The notes below the pieces were generated by a model, which was not told the origin of the DNA, ran no database searches, and saw only the letters and a list, made by a program, of their open reading frames with translations. DNA of 21,585 nucleotides from an uncultured Pseudomonadota bacterium (GTDB lineage Bacteria; Pseudomonadota; Gammaproteobacteria; Burkholderiales; Rhodocyclaceae), in assembly GCA_903939665.1 (NCBI GenBank), contig CAJAHZ010000179.1, forward strand, positions 1 to 21,585. The letters are read 5' to 3'. Below are positions 1 through 7,097 of the stretch, one piece after another; the stretch's first letter is position 1, and the number at the start of each line of letters is the position of its first letter. The position numbers were made by a program, and so were the translations under genes.

Positions 1-1
1 A

Positions 2-1126
2 TATTTCTACGAAAACGAACGGCCAACGATGGCCGACCTGATCGTTTCCGGCGAATCGGGAAGCGAAGTCGACCGATTTTATGCGGACAAGTGGCGACGT
101 TCCGAGATTATCGACGGCGCTTTCGAAGCCGAGGATTTTTTCCCGAACTTTGGTGTGGCCGGGCGCTGGCTTTACTTCACCGCAGCCCCGCTACGCGATG
201 ACACGGGGCAAATCGTCGGCGCCATTGAAACACTGCGCGACATCACTGAACAACGTCAGGCCGAAGCCGCACTGAACGAGAGAGCCGAAGCGCTGCAACA
301 CGCGCTAAAGGATCTCGGCACCGTCATCGAAAATCTGGAGAAAACGCAGGATGAACTGGTGCGCAGCGAGAAGCTGGCTGCGCTCGGCTCAATGGTTGCT
401 GGCGTTTCGCATGAATTGAATACGCCGATCGGCAACAGCCTGATGGTGGCAAGCCACCTCGTAGAAACCTGCCGGAAAATGAAAGAGTCACTTAAAACCG
501 GATTGAAGAAATCGATGCTCGATGAGTTTCTCGTCGACACCGACAGCGCCGGCGATGTTCTGGTGCGCAATCTGAGCAAGGCGGCTGAACTGGTTTCCAG
601 CTTCAAGCAGGTGGCGGTCGATCAGACAAGTTCGCAACGGCGATCTTTCATGCTGGCGGAAGTGATTGGTGAAGTCCTCACCGCACTCGGCCCGATGATC
701 CGCAAGACGCCTTATACAGTTGAACAGCAGATCGCCGACGACATACGGCTGGAAAGCTTCCCCGGACCACTCGGCCAGGTGGTCACCAACCTGATCAACA
801 ACGCGATACTGCATGGTTTCGATGGCCGGGAAACCGGGAAGATCCGTATCGAAGCCGGGAAGCCCGAAGACGGCAAGCAAGTCACGCTGAAGCTATGCGA
901 CGATGGCAAAGGCATCCCGGTGAGCGTGCTGCCGCGCATCTTCGACCCATTTTTTACCACAAAACTCGGGCAAGGCGGCAGCGGCTTGGGCCTCAACATT
1001 GTTCACAACATGGTGTTCGGCATCCTCGGCGGGCGGATCAGCGTCGAGAGCGTTCCCGGAGAAGGCAGCTGCTTTACCCTGGTGCTGCCCTTGACAGCCC
1101 CGCCACAAGACGAGTCACAAGGCTGA
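2..1126 (+). CDS. PAS-domain sensor histidine kinase, 5' end missing
   Basis: The reading frame is open from the first bases of the window, so the gene starts upstream; the ATG at 29 is probably internal. Residue numbers below count from that ATG. The first 72 residues are the end of a PAS/PAC sensor domain, closing with LRDITEQRQAEAAL. A helical coiled-coil linker (about 75-112) follows, then a dimerisation/phosphoacceptor domain with H128 in GVSHELNTPIGN, then a GHKL ATPase domain with TNLINNAILHG, DDGKGIP, FDPFFTTK and GGSGLGLNIV. The HELNTP form of the H-box and the long insertion after it mark a non-classical subfamily. No membrane segment lies in the visible part. It converges on the response regulator at 1154-2719 with only 27 bases between the stops, so that regulator is its likely partner (inference). 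The sensed signal cannot be told from this part. Confidence 0.93.
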   Translation, partial: YFYENERPTMADLIVSGESGSEVDRFYADKWRRSEIIDGAFEAEDFFPNFGVAGRWLYFTAAPLRDDTGQIVGAIETLRDITEQRQAEAALNERAEALQHALKDLGTVIENLEKTQDELVRSEKLAALGSMVAGVSHELNTPIGNSLMVASHLVETCRKMKESLKTGLKKSMLDEFLVDTDSAGDVLVRNLSKAAELVSSFKQVAVDQTSSQRRSFMLAEVIGEVLTALGPMIRKTPYTVEQQIADDIRLESFPGPLGQVVTNLINNAILHGFDGRETGKIRIEAGKPEDGKQVTLKLCDDGKGIPVSVLPRIFDPFFTTKLGQGGSGLGLNIVHNMVFGILGGRISVESVPGEGSCFTLVLPLTAPPQDESQG

Positions 1127-1153
1127 CCCAAGGGAGCGGTCGATCATCAAACA

Positions 1154-2719
1154 TCAAACTTTCCGATAGGCGTCGGAAACCGCAACAAAAGACTTCACGA
1201 CCACCGGGTCATACTTTTTGCCCGCCTCCTGCTTGATCATGGCCACCGCTTCCGCGTGCGCAACGGCCTTGCGCCACGGTCGCTCGGAGGTGAGCGCCAG
1301 ATAACTATCGGCCACAGCAACAATACGTCCCGCCAGGGGAATATCTTCTCCCGCCAGCTGATGCGGGTAGCCAGAGCCATCAAAGCACTCGTGATGAGAC
1401 AGTACGATTTGCTCGGCAAGGCCGGCAACGCGCCCGCCGGTCACCTCGCCAAGCACCTCCGTGAGCAACGCAGCGCCCGCCTCCGGGTGCTTGCGCACCA
1501 AGGCCATATCCTCTGCCGACAACGGGCCGGCAGCCTCCAGGATGCTCGCCGGAACCGCGTAGTTACCGATGTCGGCGAGCATGGCGGCGCGTTCAATAAT
1601 ATCCGGAAGACGATTTTCAATCGGCTCGCGCGAACCGGTTTCTTTCATTTTTGTGGCAATGCTGCGGCTGAGTCTGCCGCGGTTCGTCGCATAGGCCACC
1701 GGCAGATAGTGTGCGTGGCTGGTCAGCTTGACGAGCAACGCGATTTCCGCATTCTGATCGCATCGCGATTGCTCGACGAACTCGTAGTTTTCATAGGCAA
1801 GAACGATTTTCAGGCAAAAAACGTCAATCAACGCCAACTCGGTTTCGCTGATCGCTCTGGACCCGCCGACATAGACGGCGACATCGCAGAGGTTCGCCAG
1901 AGGCACCTGATAAATGGATCGTTTGCTGTCCACATGGGTGGCGCCACTGGCAAGCACCTGCGTGACCAGCGCAACGGTTTCCGCGTCCAGCACGTCCCTG
2001 ATCGGCTCACCAACGAAGGGGTCATAACCGCCGGACGCTGCCATGATGTTGTCACCGCGACCGGACTCGCCGCGCCGGATAAGAATCAGATCCTCCTCGC
2101 CAATATCCAGCAAGGATCCCAACTGCATCAGCAAGCCAGAGACAAACAGGTTTCGGGAACGGAAGTCCATGCTGCTCGCGGCATCAAGCACCTTGACCAG
2201 CCCACGCCGGCTCGACTCGATCGTCTGCAGATCCTGAAACGAGCGCAAGGCAGAAACCAGCGACGTGAACAGCTTCTTCGCCGTCATCTCCGATTTGGCC
2301 TTGTAATCGTTGATATGGTAATTCAATACCACATCCTCTTCCGGTGCGTGCCCTGGCTGCCCGGTGCGCAGGATGATGCGAACCATCTGGTTGCCGAGTT
2401 CCTCCCGGATGCGTTTGACTGCCCGCAAGCCGGCGTCATCGGTTTCCATCACCACGTCAAGAAAAATAACCGCGGTATCCGGGTGCTGGCGCAGCACATC
2501 GCAAGCCTCCTGCCCCGTGTAGGCATCGAGGAATTCGATGCCACGATTCTTGAAGGAGAACTCCTTGAGAACCAGCTTGGTCGCCACGTGAACATCCAGT
2601 TCATCGTCGGCAATGATCACTTTCCAGGCGTCTTTTTTGACAACCGCTTCAGCGTCTGTTTCTTCGACGAAAAGAAAATCATCGGCCGCCTCTGCGGGAT
2701 CGGGCGTTATTGGGTTCAT
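1154..2719 (-). CDS. Response regulator: receiver, DUF3369 and HD-GYP-like output domain
   Basis: The protein has 521 residues. The receiver covers about 31-165, with the acidic pair D38/D39 and phosphoacceptor D88 in IFLDVVMETDD. A DUF3369-type middle region (about 170-320) links to a C-terminal HD-GYP-type domain (about 325-515). HD-GYP domains normally hydrolyse cyclic di-GMP using a metal site built on an HD dyad. Here the dyad reads LADIGN (A382-D383) in place of the usual LHDIGK, while H411, H442-H443, the DGSGYP motif (447-452) and D471 remain. Loss of the first metal ligand suggests weak or absent phosphodiesterase activity, perhaps a binding or regulatory role (inference). The gene lies 54 bases downstream of another HD-GYP-like gene on the same strand, so the two are probably co-transcribed. 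The likely partner kinase is the convergent gene at 2-1126. Confidence 0.92.
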   Translation of the reverse strand: MNPITPDPAEAADDFLFVEETDAEAVVKKDAWKVIIADDELDVHVATKLVLKEFSFKNRGIEFLDAYTGQEACDVLRQHPDTAVIFLDVVMETDDAGLRAVKRIREELGNQMVRIILRTGQPGHAPEEDVVLNYHINDYKAKSEMTAKKLFTSLVSALRSFQDLQTIESSRRGLVKVLDAASSMDFRSRNLFVSGLLMQLGSLLDIGEEDLILIRRGESGRGDNIMAASGGYDPFVGEPIRDVLDAETVALVTQVLASGATHVDSKRSIYQVPLANLCDVAVYVGGSRAISETELALIDVFCLKIVLAYENYEFVEQSRCDQNAEIALLVKLTSHAHYLPVAYATNRGRLSRSIATKMKETGSREPIENRLPDIIERAAMLADIGNYAVPASILEAAGPLSAEDMALVRKHPEAGAALLTEVLGEVTGGRVAGLAEQIVLSHHECFDGSGYPHQLAGEDIPLAGRIVAVADSYLALTSERPWRKAVAHAEAVAMIKQEAGKKYDPVVVKSFVAVSDAYRKV

Positions 2720-2773
2720 GGCAAGCTCTCACTCTCGGTCAATGGCCACAGGCCACAGAAATCATTCGAAAAA

Positions 2774-3916
2774 TTACGCCTCGTAGCCCCACAACTTGTG
2801 CAGGTCAATTTTAACGATCATGTCCCGCTCAACCACATCAAGAATCTCGTACTCTCTAATATCCGTCTTTCGTTCAACCGGCTTGTCATACGGCGCGCCG
2901 CGCGGGCCAACCACCACCTTGACGACCGGCGCTTTCGGATTGATACCCCGATGCGTAACAATCGCCAACTCGCCGCTTTGCAGTTTGACAAAAACACCCG
3001 GCGGATAAACCCCAAGCTCCTTGACAATATATACGGCCAACTCTTCGTCAATCTCGCTGCCCCGCTTGACAAAGATATCCCGCATTGCCATCTTGCTCAG
3101 CATGGCTTTTCGATAGGATCTGGGCGTAATCATCGCGGTATACATATCCGCCAGCTTCAGTATACGCGCCCCTGCAGAGACCTCGCCCATCGACAAACCA
3201 CGCGGGTAGCCCATGCCGTTCAGCAACTCGTGGTGCTGGATAACCGCTGTCATCCAAACTGCATTGGTCACCCCTAAAGAAGCCAGCATTCTGGCCGACT
3301 CAATCGGATGTGAGGTGATTGCCTGTTTCTGCGTCGGTTGCAAAGGCTGATCCTGGCGGAACAAATCATCCTGCAGTTTCAGCATCGACAAATCACAGGT
3401 AAGCGCCGCGGCGATGAGCCACCGACGGTCCTGTTCCACAATCGCTTTGCGCGCCGCAATGAGTTCGCAAAGAATGCCCCGGTACAACGGATGCATCACA
3501 CTGTAACGGCCCGAACTATCGAGATGGATGGCCCCCAGAACCGCGTCGGGATCAAGCTGACAGAGTTTCTGGATGTCGCCCGCCAATTGCAGAAGGCGCT
3601 CCGAAAAATTCGCACTTTCCGGATCCTTTGCGGAACCAGGCTCCGAGTTCAGTACGGAATAAAGTTGCTTTAAACGATTGTTGTAATGATTCAACAATTC
3701 AAACGGCGTGGGCGGCCTGACATCTGCCTTGATTTTCTCGGCAACTGCCGAAACGGATCCCGACTGGCCAAACAAACCCCGCTCGATCAGAAAATCAACC
3801 TGCTTCTGCGTCTCGACGACCAAGCCTTTTTTCAGGAGCAAATTCCCGTGACCGTCAAAACAGTCACAAGGAACCGGCTGCCCAACCAGAATCTGGCTAC
3901 CGTTAAGTTTGTTCAT
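2774..3916 (-). CDS. HD-GYP-like domain protein with degenerate HD dyad
   Basis: The protein has 380 residues and no signal peptide or membrane segment. The N-terminal 50 residues (VGQPVPCDCFDGHGNLLLKKG) are the short domain that often precedes HD-GYP domains. The central part (about 140-300) has the HD-GYP fold signature: H203 in TSHPIESA, H228-H229-E230, GYP at 236-238 and D257 in LKLADMYTA. The C-terminal 75 residues (YPPGVFVKLQSGELAIV onward) are the usual tail of the family. The HD dyad is C174-D175 (ALTCDLSM in place of the usual ALLHDIGK), and the aspartate before GYP is N233. With the first histidine gone, cyclic di-GMP hydrolysis is doubtful; the protein may bind the nucleotide or a partner instead (inference). 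It is the first gene of a probable two-gene unit with the response regulator downstream. Confidence 0.88.
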   Translation of the reverse strand: MNKLNGSQILVGQPVPCDCFDGHGNLLLKKGLVVETQKQVDFLIERGLFGQSGSVSAVAEKIKADVRPPTPFELLNHYNNRLKQLYSVLNSEPGSAKDPESANFSERLLQLAGDIQKLCQLDPDAVLGAIHLDSSGRYSVMHPLYRGILCELIAARKAIVEQDRRWLIAAALTCDLSMLKLQDDLFRQDQPLQPTQKQAITSHPIESARMLASLGVTNAVWMTAVIQHHELLNGMGYPRGLSMGEVSAGARILKLADMYTAMITPRSYRKAMLSKMAMRDIFVKRGSEIDEELAVYIVKELGVYPPGVFVKLQSGELAIVTHRGINPKAPVVKVVVGPRGAPYDKPVERKTDIREYEILDVVERDMIVKIDLHKLWGYEA

Positions 3917-4203
3917 CGACAGTGCAAACGATCATTTCAACGCCTCATCGGACAACAGGGTACCAATGAACACTCGCATAAGGTTCGTCCTGCCCAACAC
4001 CTCTTGACTGAAGAATATCCGAAAACCGGCGCAAAAGGGAGCGACTCCTCGGCCAGCAGAAAACAACACCGGCGCGCTCTGGATCGGACAGCGCATTCCG
4101 TGCGCACTATGGTCGAACCTCTGCTTTATTTATATACTGACTCGGTTCGCGAAGCGGCGACCAACACCATCTAACTACTCATACCAGGACGGGAGAAGCA
4201 TCC
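3917..4203. other. Divergent intergenic region, 287 bases
   Basis: This gap separates the minus-strand HD-GYP-like gene from the plus-strand cytochrome gene and must hold promoters for both. The only promoter-like element I see is TATACT at 4133-4138, in an AT-rich patch about 65 bases before the cytochrome start; the matching -35 region is poor. GGGAGA at 4191-4196 is a well-placed ribosome binding site for the cytochrome gene. A plus-strand frame covering 3686-4174 does not resemble a protein and is not called. Confidence 0.4.
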
Positions 4204-4509
4204 ATGAAACTGCTGCAGCTGGCTGCCTCGCTGTGCCTTGCCGCAATCACCGCGACCGCCTACGCGCAAGACCAAAATCTTGCCCGCAACCTTGCCGCCA
4301 GCTGCGCCAACTGCCATGGCACCAACGGCAAGGCGGTGGCCGGCTCGGGTTTGGAGCCGCTGGCTGGCGTCGAAAAAACGGAACTCCTGCGAAAGATCAG
4401 GGACTTCAAGTCCGGCGCCAAGCCGGCAACGATCATGCACCAGATCGCAAAAGGTTATACCGACGAGCAGATGGAACTGATCGCATCATATTTTTCAGCA
4501 CAAAAATAA
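4204..4509 (+). CDS. Mono-haem class I cytochrome c, likely FccA-type subunit
   Basis: The preprotein has 101 residues. A Sec signal peptide ends at about AYA-QD (cleavage after residue 21), leaving an 80-residue periplasmic protein. The haem site is C34-A-N-C37-H38, and M78 in PATIMHQIAKGYT is the probable sixth iron ligand, as in cytochrome c553/c4-type domains. It ends 16 bases before the flavoprotein of flavocytochrome c sulfide dehydrogenase, so it is probably the haem subunit that takes electrons from the FAD subunit and passes them to the respiratory chain. A single haem matches the small subunit of the Chlorobium type rather than the di-haem Allochromatium type (family knowledge). The start is supported by GGGAGA at 4191-4196. 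It could also be a general c553 carrier that merely sits beside the flavoprotein. Confidence 0.88.
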   Translation: MKLLQLAASLCLAAITATAYAQDQNLARNLAASCANCHGTNGKAVAGSGLEPLAGVEKTELLRKIRDFKSGAKPATIMHQIAKGYTDEQMELIASYFSAQK

Positions 4510-4525
4510 GAACGAGGAAACAATC

Positions 4526-5797
4526 ATGATTTTCAATCGACGCGATTTCCTCAAAGCGCTCAGTGCCGCAACAGCATCTGGCGCACTTTATGGCTGCGCC
4601 GGCGGCAGCAAGGCGAGCGGCCATGTCATCATCGTCGGCGGCGGCTTTGGCGGTGCGACAGCGGCAAAGTATCTGCGCATGTGGAGTAACGGCGGCGTGC
4701 AAGTTACGCTCATCGAACGCAACGCCCACTTTATCTCCTGCCCGATTTCCAACCTGGTCATCTCTGGCGACAAGACACTTGCCGACCTCACTGTCGGCTA
4801 CGAAGGCCTGAAAAAATGGGGCATTCGCGTCGTCCACGACGAAGTCACCGGCGTCGATGCCGGCAAGCGATCGATCCGCCTGGCCAAGGGCGGAGAGATG
4901 AATTACGACCGTCTGGTGCTTTCCCCGGGCGTCGACTTCATGTTCGAGCAGATTCCCGGGCTGAACAACGCGGAGGCACAAGGCAAAATCCTGCACGCCT
5001 GGAAAGCCGGCCCGCAAACGATCGCGCTGCGCAAACAACTAGAAAACATGAAGGACGGCGGCACTTACGCGATCACCGTTCCGAAAGCCCCTTACCGCTG
5101 CCCACCCGGCCCTTACGAGCGCGCCAGCGTGATCGCCGCTTACTTCAAGGCGAAGAAGCCGAAGTCAAAAGTCCTGATTCTCGACGCCAATGACGAAGTC
5201 GTGTCCAAAAAAGGGCTGTTCATGAAAGCCTGGGCCGATCTCTATCCGGGCCTGCTCGAATACCGCCCGAACAGTGAACTCCGCGATGTCGACGTCGCCA
5301 ACCAGACGGCGGTTCTCGAGTTTGACAAGATCAAGGCTGATGTACTCAACGTCGTCCCGCCGCAACGCGCCGGCGATATCGCGGCAAAGTCGGGCTTGAA
5401 GCTGATCAACAACCGCTGGGTGGATATCGACTGGCTGTCGATGGAATCGACCAGCACGCCGGGCATCCACGTACTCGGCGACGCAATCTTCCCGGCGGCA
5501 ACGATGCCGAAATCCGGCCATATGGCCAATCAGCACGCAAAACTTGCCGCAGCGGCAATTCTCAACCTGCTCGCCGGCGAATCGCCCAATCCGGCACCGC
5601 TGCTGATGAACACCTGCTATAGCTTCGTCGACTCGAAAAATGCCATTCACGTCGCCTCGGTTCATCGCTACGATGCCGAGAAGAAGACCATGCTGCCGGT
5701 TCAGGGAGCGGGCGGCGTTTCAAGCGTGCGCAATGAACTCGAAGGGGCAATGGCGATGGGCTGGGCGCAGAACATCTGGGCCGACATGCTGACCTAA
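4526..5797 (+). CDS. fccB: Flavocytochrome c sulfide dehydrogenase, flavoprotein subunit (FccB/SoxF type)
   Basis: The protein has 423 residues, normal for FccB. It begins with a twin-arginine signal (N-RRDFLK, residues 4-10) and a hydrophobic stretch ending in LYGCAGG, so it is exported folded with its cofactor. The FAD-binding dinucleotide fold starts at HVIIVGGGFGG (33-43). C72 in ISCPISNLV matches the cysteine that covalently holds FAD, and C192 (YRCPPGPYERA) and C364 (NTCYSFVDS) match the redox-active cysteine pair of the Allochromatium enzyme. All catalytic features are therefore present. It oxidises sulfide in the periplasm and passes electrons to the haem subunit encoded just upstream. 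GAGG at 4514-4517 gives the ribosome binding site. No sox genes are in view, so sulfide detoxification or use independent of a full Sox system is possible (inference). Confidence 0.93.
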   Translation: MIFNRRDFLKALSAATASGALYGCAGGSKASGHVIIVGGGFGGATAAKYLRMWSNGGVQVTLIERNAHFISCPISNLVISGDKTLADLTVGYEGLKKWGIRVVHDEVTGVDAGKRSIRLAKGGEMNYDRLVLSPGVDFMFEQIPGLNNAEAQGKILHAWKAGPQTIALRKQLENMKDGGTYAITVPKAPYRCPPGPYERASVIAAYFKAKKPKSKVLILDANDEVVSKKGLFMKAWADLYPGLLEYRPNSELRDVDVANQTAVLEFDKIKADVLNVVPPQRAGDIAAKSGLKLINNRWVDIDWLSMESTSTPGIHVLGDAIFPAATMPKSGHMANQHAKLAAAAILNLLAGESPNPAPLLMNTCYSFVDSKNAIHVASVHRYDAEKKTMLPVQGAGGVSSVRNELEGAMAMGWAQNIWADMLT

Positions 5798-5816
5798 GCG
5801 GCTTGCCAAGCGGACG

Positions 5817-5845
5817 AAAAAAAACCCCGCTCAATCAGCGAGGTT
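5817..5845 (-). terminator. Intrinsic terminator after rpmG
   Basis: Read on the minus strand, a 9-bp stem (5845-5837 with 5831-5823, one G-U pair) around a 5-base loop is followed by eight Ts (5824-5817). It lies 21 bases past the rpmG stop. On the plus strand the same stem has one mismatch and is followed by CTCTTTT, so it may also weakly end fccB transcription. Confidence 0.85.
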
Positions 5846-5866
5846 CTCTTTTGCACCGAAGCCAAA

Positions 5867-6022
5867 TTACTTCAGCTTGGTTTCTTTGTAAATCACATGC
5901 TTGCGGACCTTGGGATCGTACTTCTTGATCTCCATTTTTTCCGGCATGGTGCGCTTGTTCTTGGTCGTGGTGTAGAAGTGACCGGTACCAGCGGTAGACT
6001 CCAGCTTGATTTTTTCACGCAT
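5867..6022 (-). CDS. rpmG: 50S ribosomal protein L33
   Basis: The protein has 51 residues beginning MREKIKLESTAGTGHFYTT and ending YKETKLK, the typical short bacterial L33. The segment NKRTMPEKMEIKKYDPK is diagnostic of the family. It binds 23S rRNA near the exit site of the large subunit. This version lacks the CxxC zinc-ribbon cysteines, so it is the zinc-independent form. AAGGAG about 9 bases upstream of the ATG is a strong ribosome binding site. It follows rpmB by 15 bases, the standard rpmB-rpmG order, and is followed by an intrinsic terminator. Confidence 0.97.
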   Translation of the reverse strand: MREKIKLESTAGTGHFYTTTKNKRTMPEKMEIKKYDPKVRKHVIYKETKLK

Positions 6023-6037
6023 GGCTGCAGCTCCTTA

Positions 6038-6271
6038 TCAGATCTCGCCGCGGGCGCGCAAATCAGCGAGCACGACGTCGATACCGTTTTTGTCGATAGT
6101 GCGCAGGCCAGCGTTGGATACGCGCAGGCGCACCCAGTGGTTTTCACTCTCAACCCAGAAACGGCGGTACTGCAGATTCGGGAGGAAGCGGCGCTTCGTT
6201 CTATTGTTGGCGTGGGAAACATTGTTCCCAACCCTCGGGCCCTTACCCGTTACTTGGCAGACACGCGCCAT
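6038..6271 (-). CDS. rpmB: 50S ribosomal protein L28
   Basis: The protein has 77 residues: MARVCQVTGKGPRVGNNVSH at the start, then NRTKRRFLPNLQYRRFW and a C-terminal VLADLRARGEI, a full-length bacterial L28. A longer in-frame start at 6364 exists, but the ATG at 6271 gives the canonical N-terminus and has TGGAGC as a ribosome binding site. It is the first gene of the rpmB-rpmG unit, with its own promoter at 6310-6339 downstream of radC. Confidence 0.97.
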   Translation of the reverse strand: MARVCQVTGKGPRVGNNVSHANNRTKRRFLPNLQYRRFWVESENHWVRLRVSNAGLRTIDKNGIDVVLADLRARGEI

Positions 6272-6309
6272 GATTGTTGCTCCAGTTGATCTTGGGAAGA
6301 AAGGCGGCG

Positions 6310-6339
6310 ATTTTAGCCTAAACAGGCCAGCCTGTTCAA
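6310..6339 (-). promoter_or_regulatory. Sigma-70 type promoter of rpmB-rpmG
   Basis: On the minus strand a -35 TTGAAC (6339-6334) and a -10 TAAAAT (6315-6310) are separated by 18 bases. The start of transcription would fall near 6303, giving a leader of about 30 bases before rpmB. A 16-bp palindrome (6321-6336) lies in the spacer and overlaps the -35 box. Confidence 0.65.
6321..6336. repeat. 16-bp palindrome inside the rpmB promoter
   Basis: The perfect inverted repeat AACAGGC-CA-GCCTGTT has 7-bp arms and a 2-base centre. It lies between the -10 and -35 boxes of rpmB. It may be an operator, or a small hairpin ending radC transcription, although the short T-run makes the latter weak. Confidence 0.6.
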
Positions 6340-6370
6340 GTACTTTTTGCGAATGACGATACATTGCCCG

Positions 6371-7048
6371 CTACAACAAGCCCCGCTCAGCGAAAGACAA
6401 GGGCGGCGACTGGCCCGCAACAATGAAATGATCAAGCACCCGGACATCGACCAAAGCCAGTGCCTGCTTGAGTTCGCGCGTCAGCAACTCGTCGGCGCGC
6501 GATGCTTCGCACAGTCCGGAAGGATGATTGTGCGCCAGAACCACAGCCGCTGCGTTGTGGAGCAAAGCCTTTTTCACGACCTCACGTGGATAGACGCTCG
6601 TTTGCGTCAAGGTGCCGCGAAACAACTCTTCGGCCGCAATCAGCCGATTTTGCGCGTCGAGCCAGAGGGCAAAAAAGACCTCATGCGGCAAACCGGCCAG
6701 ATGCAAACGCAAAAAATCGCGCACTGCGCCGGGCGAAGCGAAGGCGCTGCCCTGAGTCATCTCCTCGGCGAGCGCCCGCCGCGACATTTCGAGCACGGCC
6801 TGCAGTTGGACATACTTGGCCGGCCCAATGCCATGCACCGTCGACAACTCCGTCGAACTCGCCGCAAACAGCCGATTCAAGCCGCCGAAACGCGCAACCA
6901 GATCGCGCGCCAAATCAACCGCACTCTTCCCCTTGACACCGACTCGCAGAAAAATCGCCAGCAACTCGGCATCCGACAAGGCGGCTGCGCCCTGCGCCAG
7001 CAAGCGCTCGCGCGGGCGTTCGTCTTCAGGCCAGTCGGTAATCGCCAT
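6371..7048 (-). CDS. radC: RadC family JAB/MPN-domain protein
   Basis: The protein has 225 residues, the normal RadC length. The N-terminus (MAITDWPEDERPRERLLAQG, then LSDAELLAIFLRVG) is the RadC helical region, followed by a helix-hairpin-helix-like segment (TVHGIGPAKYVQLQAVLEM). The C-terminal JAB/MPN metallopeptidase-like domain carries the metal motif in LAHNHPSG with a later aspartate (ASRADELLT). RadC was once linked to DNA repair, but its true reaction is not established; the fold suggests a metal-dependent hydrolase. It is divergent from coaBC with 49 bases between starts and lies upstream of rpmB-rpmG on the same strand. Confidence 0.94.
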   Translation of the reverse strand: MAITDWPEDERPRERLLAQGAAALSDAELLAIFLRVGVKGKSAVDLARDLVARFGGLNRLFAASSTELSTVHGIGPAKYVQLQAVLEMSRRALAEEMTQGSAFASPGAVRDFLRLHLAGLPHEVFFALWLDAQNRLIAAEELFRGTLTQTSVYPREVVKKALLHNAAAVVLAHNHPSGLCEASRADELLTRELKQALALVDVRVLDHFIVAGQSPPLSFAERGLL

Positions 7049-7061
7049 CGCACAATCTCAA

Positions 7062-7087
7062 GTAGAATGGAGCAATCCACATTCTAC
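7062..7087. promoter_or_regulatory. Divergent radC/coaBC promoter region with inverted repeat
   Basis: Two 8-bp arms, GTAGAATG (7062-7069) and CATTCTAC (7080-7087), form a perfect inverted repeat with a 10-base spacer. Each arm contains a TAGAAT -10 hexamer, one facing coaBC (ATG 29 bases on) and one facing radC (ATG 32 bases on). No good -35 box is seen for either. Confidence 0.5.
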
Positions 7088-7097
7088 CGGCAAGACA

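Noticed and set aside
1256..3277. A 673-residue plus-strand open frame antisense to both HD-GYP-like genes
   Set aside because: It is fully antisense to two well-supported genes, lacks a ribosome binding site and known motifs, and is rich in residues expected from reading GC-rich codons backwards.
3686..4174. Plus-strand 162-residue frame reaching into the gap before the cytochrome gene
   Set aside because: About half is antisense to the HD-GYP-like gene, and the rest has no protein-like pattern or ribosome binding site.
6321..6336. Palindrome taken as the radC terminator
   Set aside because: The hairpin loop is very small and only about three Ts follow on the minus strand; it fits better as part of the rpmB promoter.
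6816..7097. Longer coaBC start far upstream of 7098
   Set aside because: The extra N-terminus would be antisense to radC and is not part of CoaC; the ATG at 7098 starts the canonical domain.
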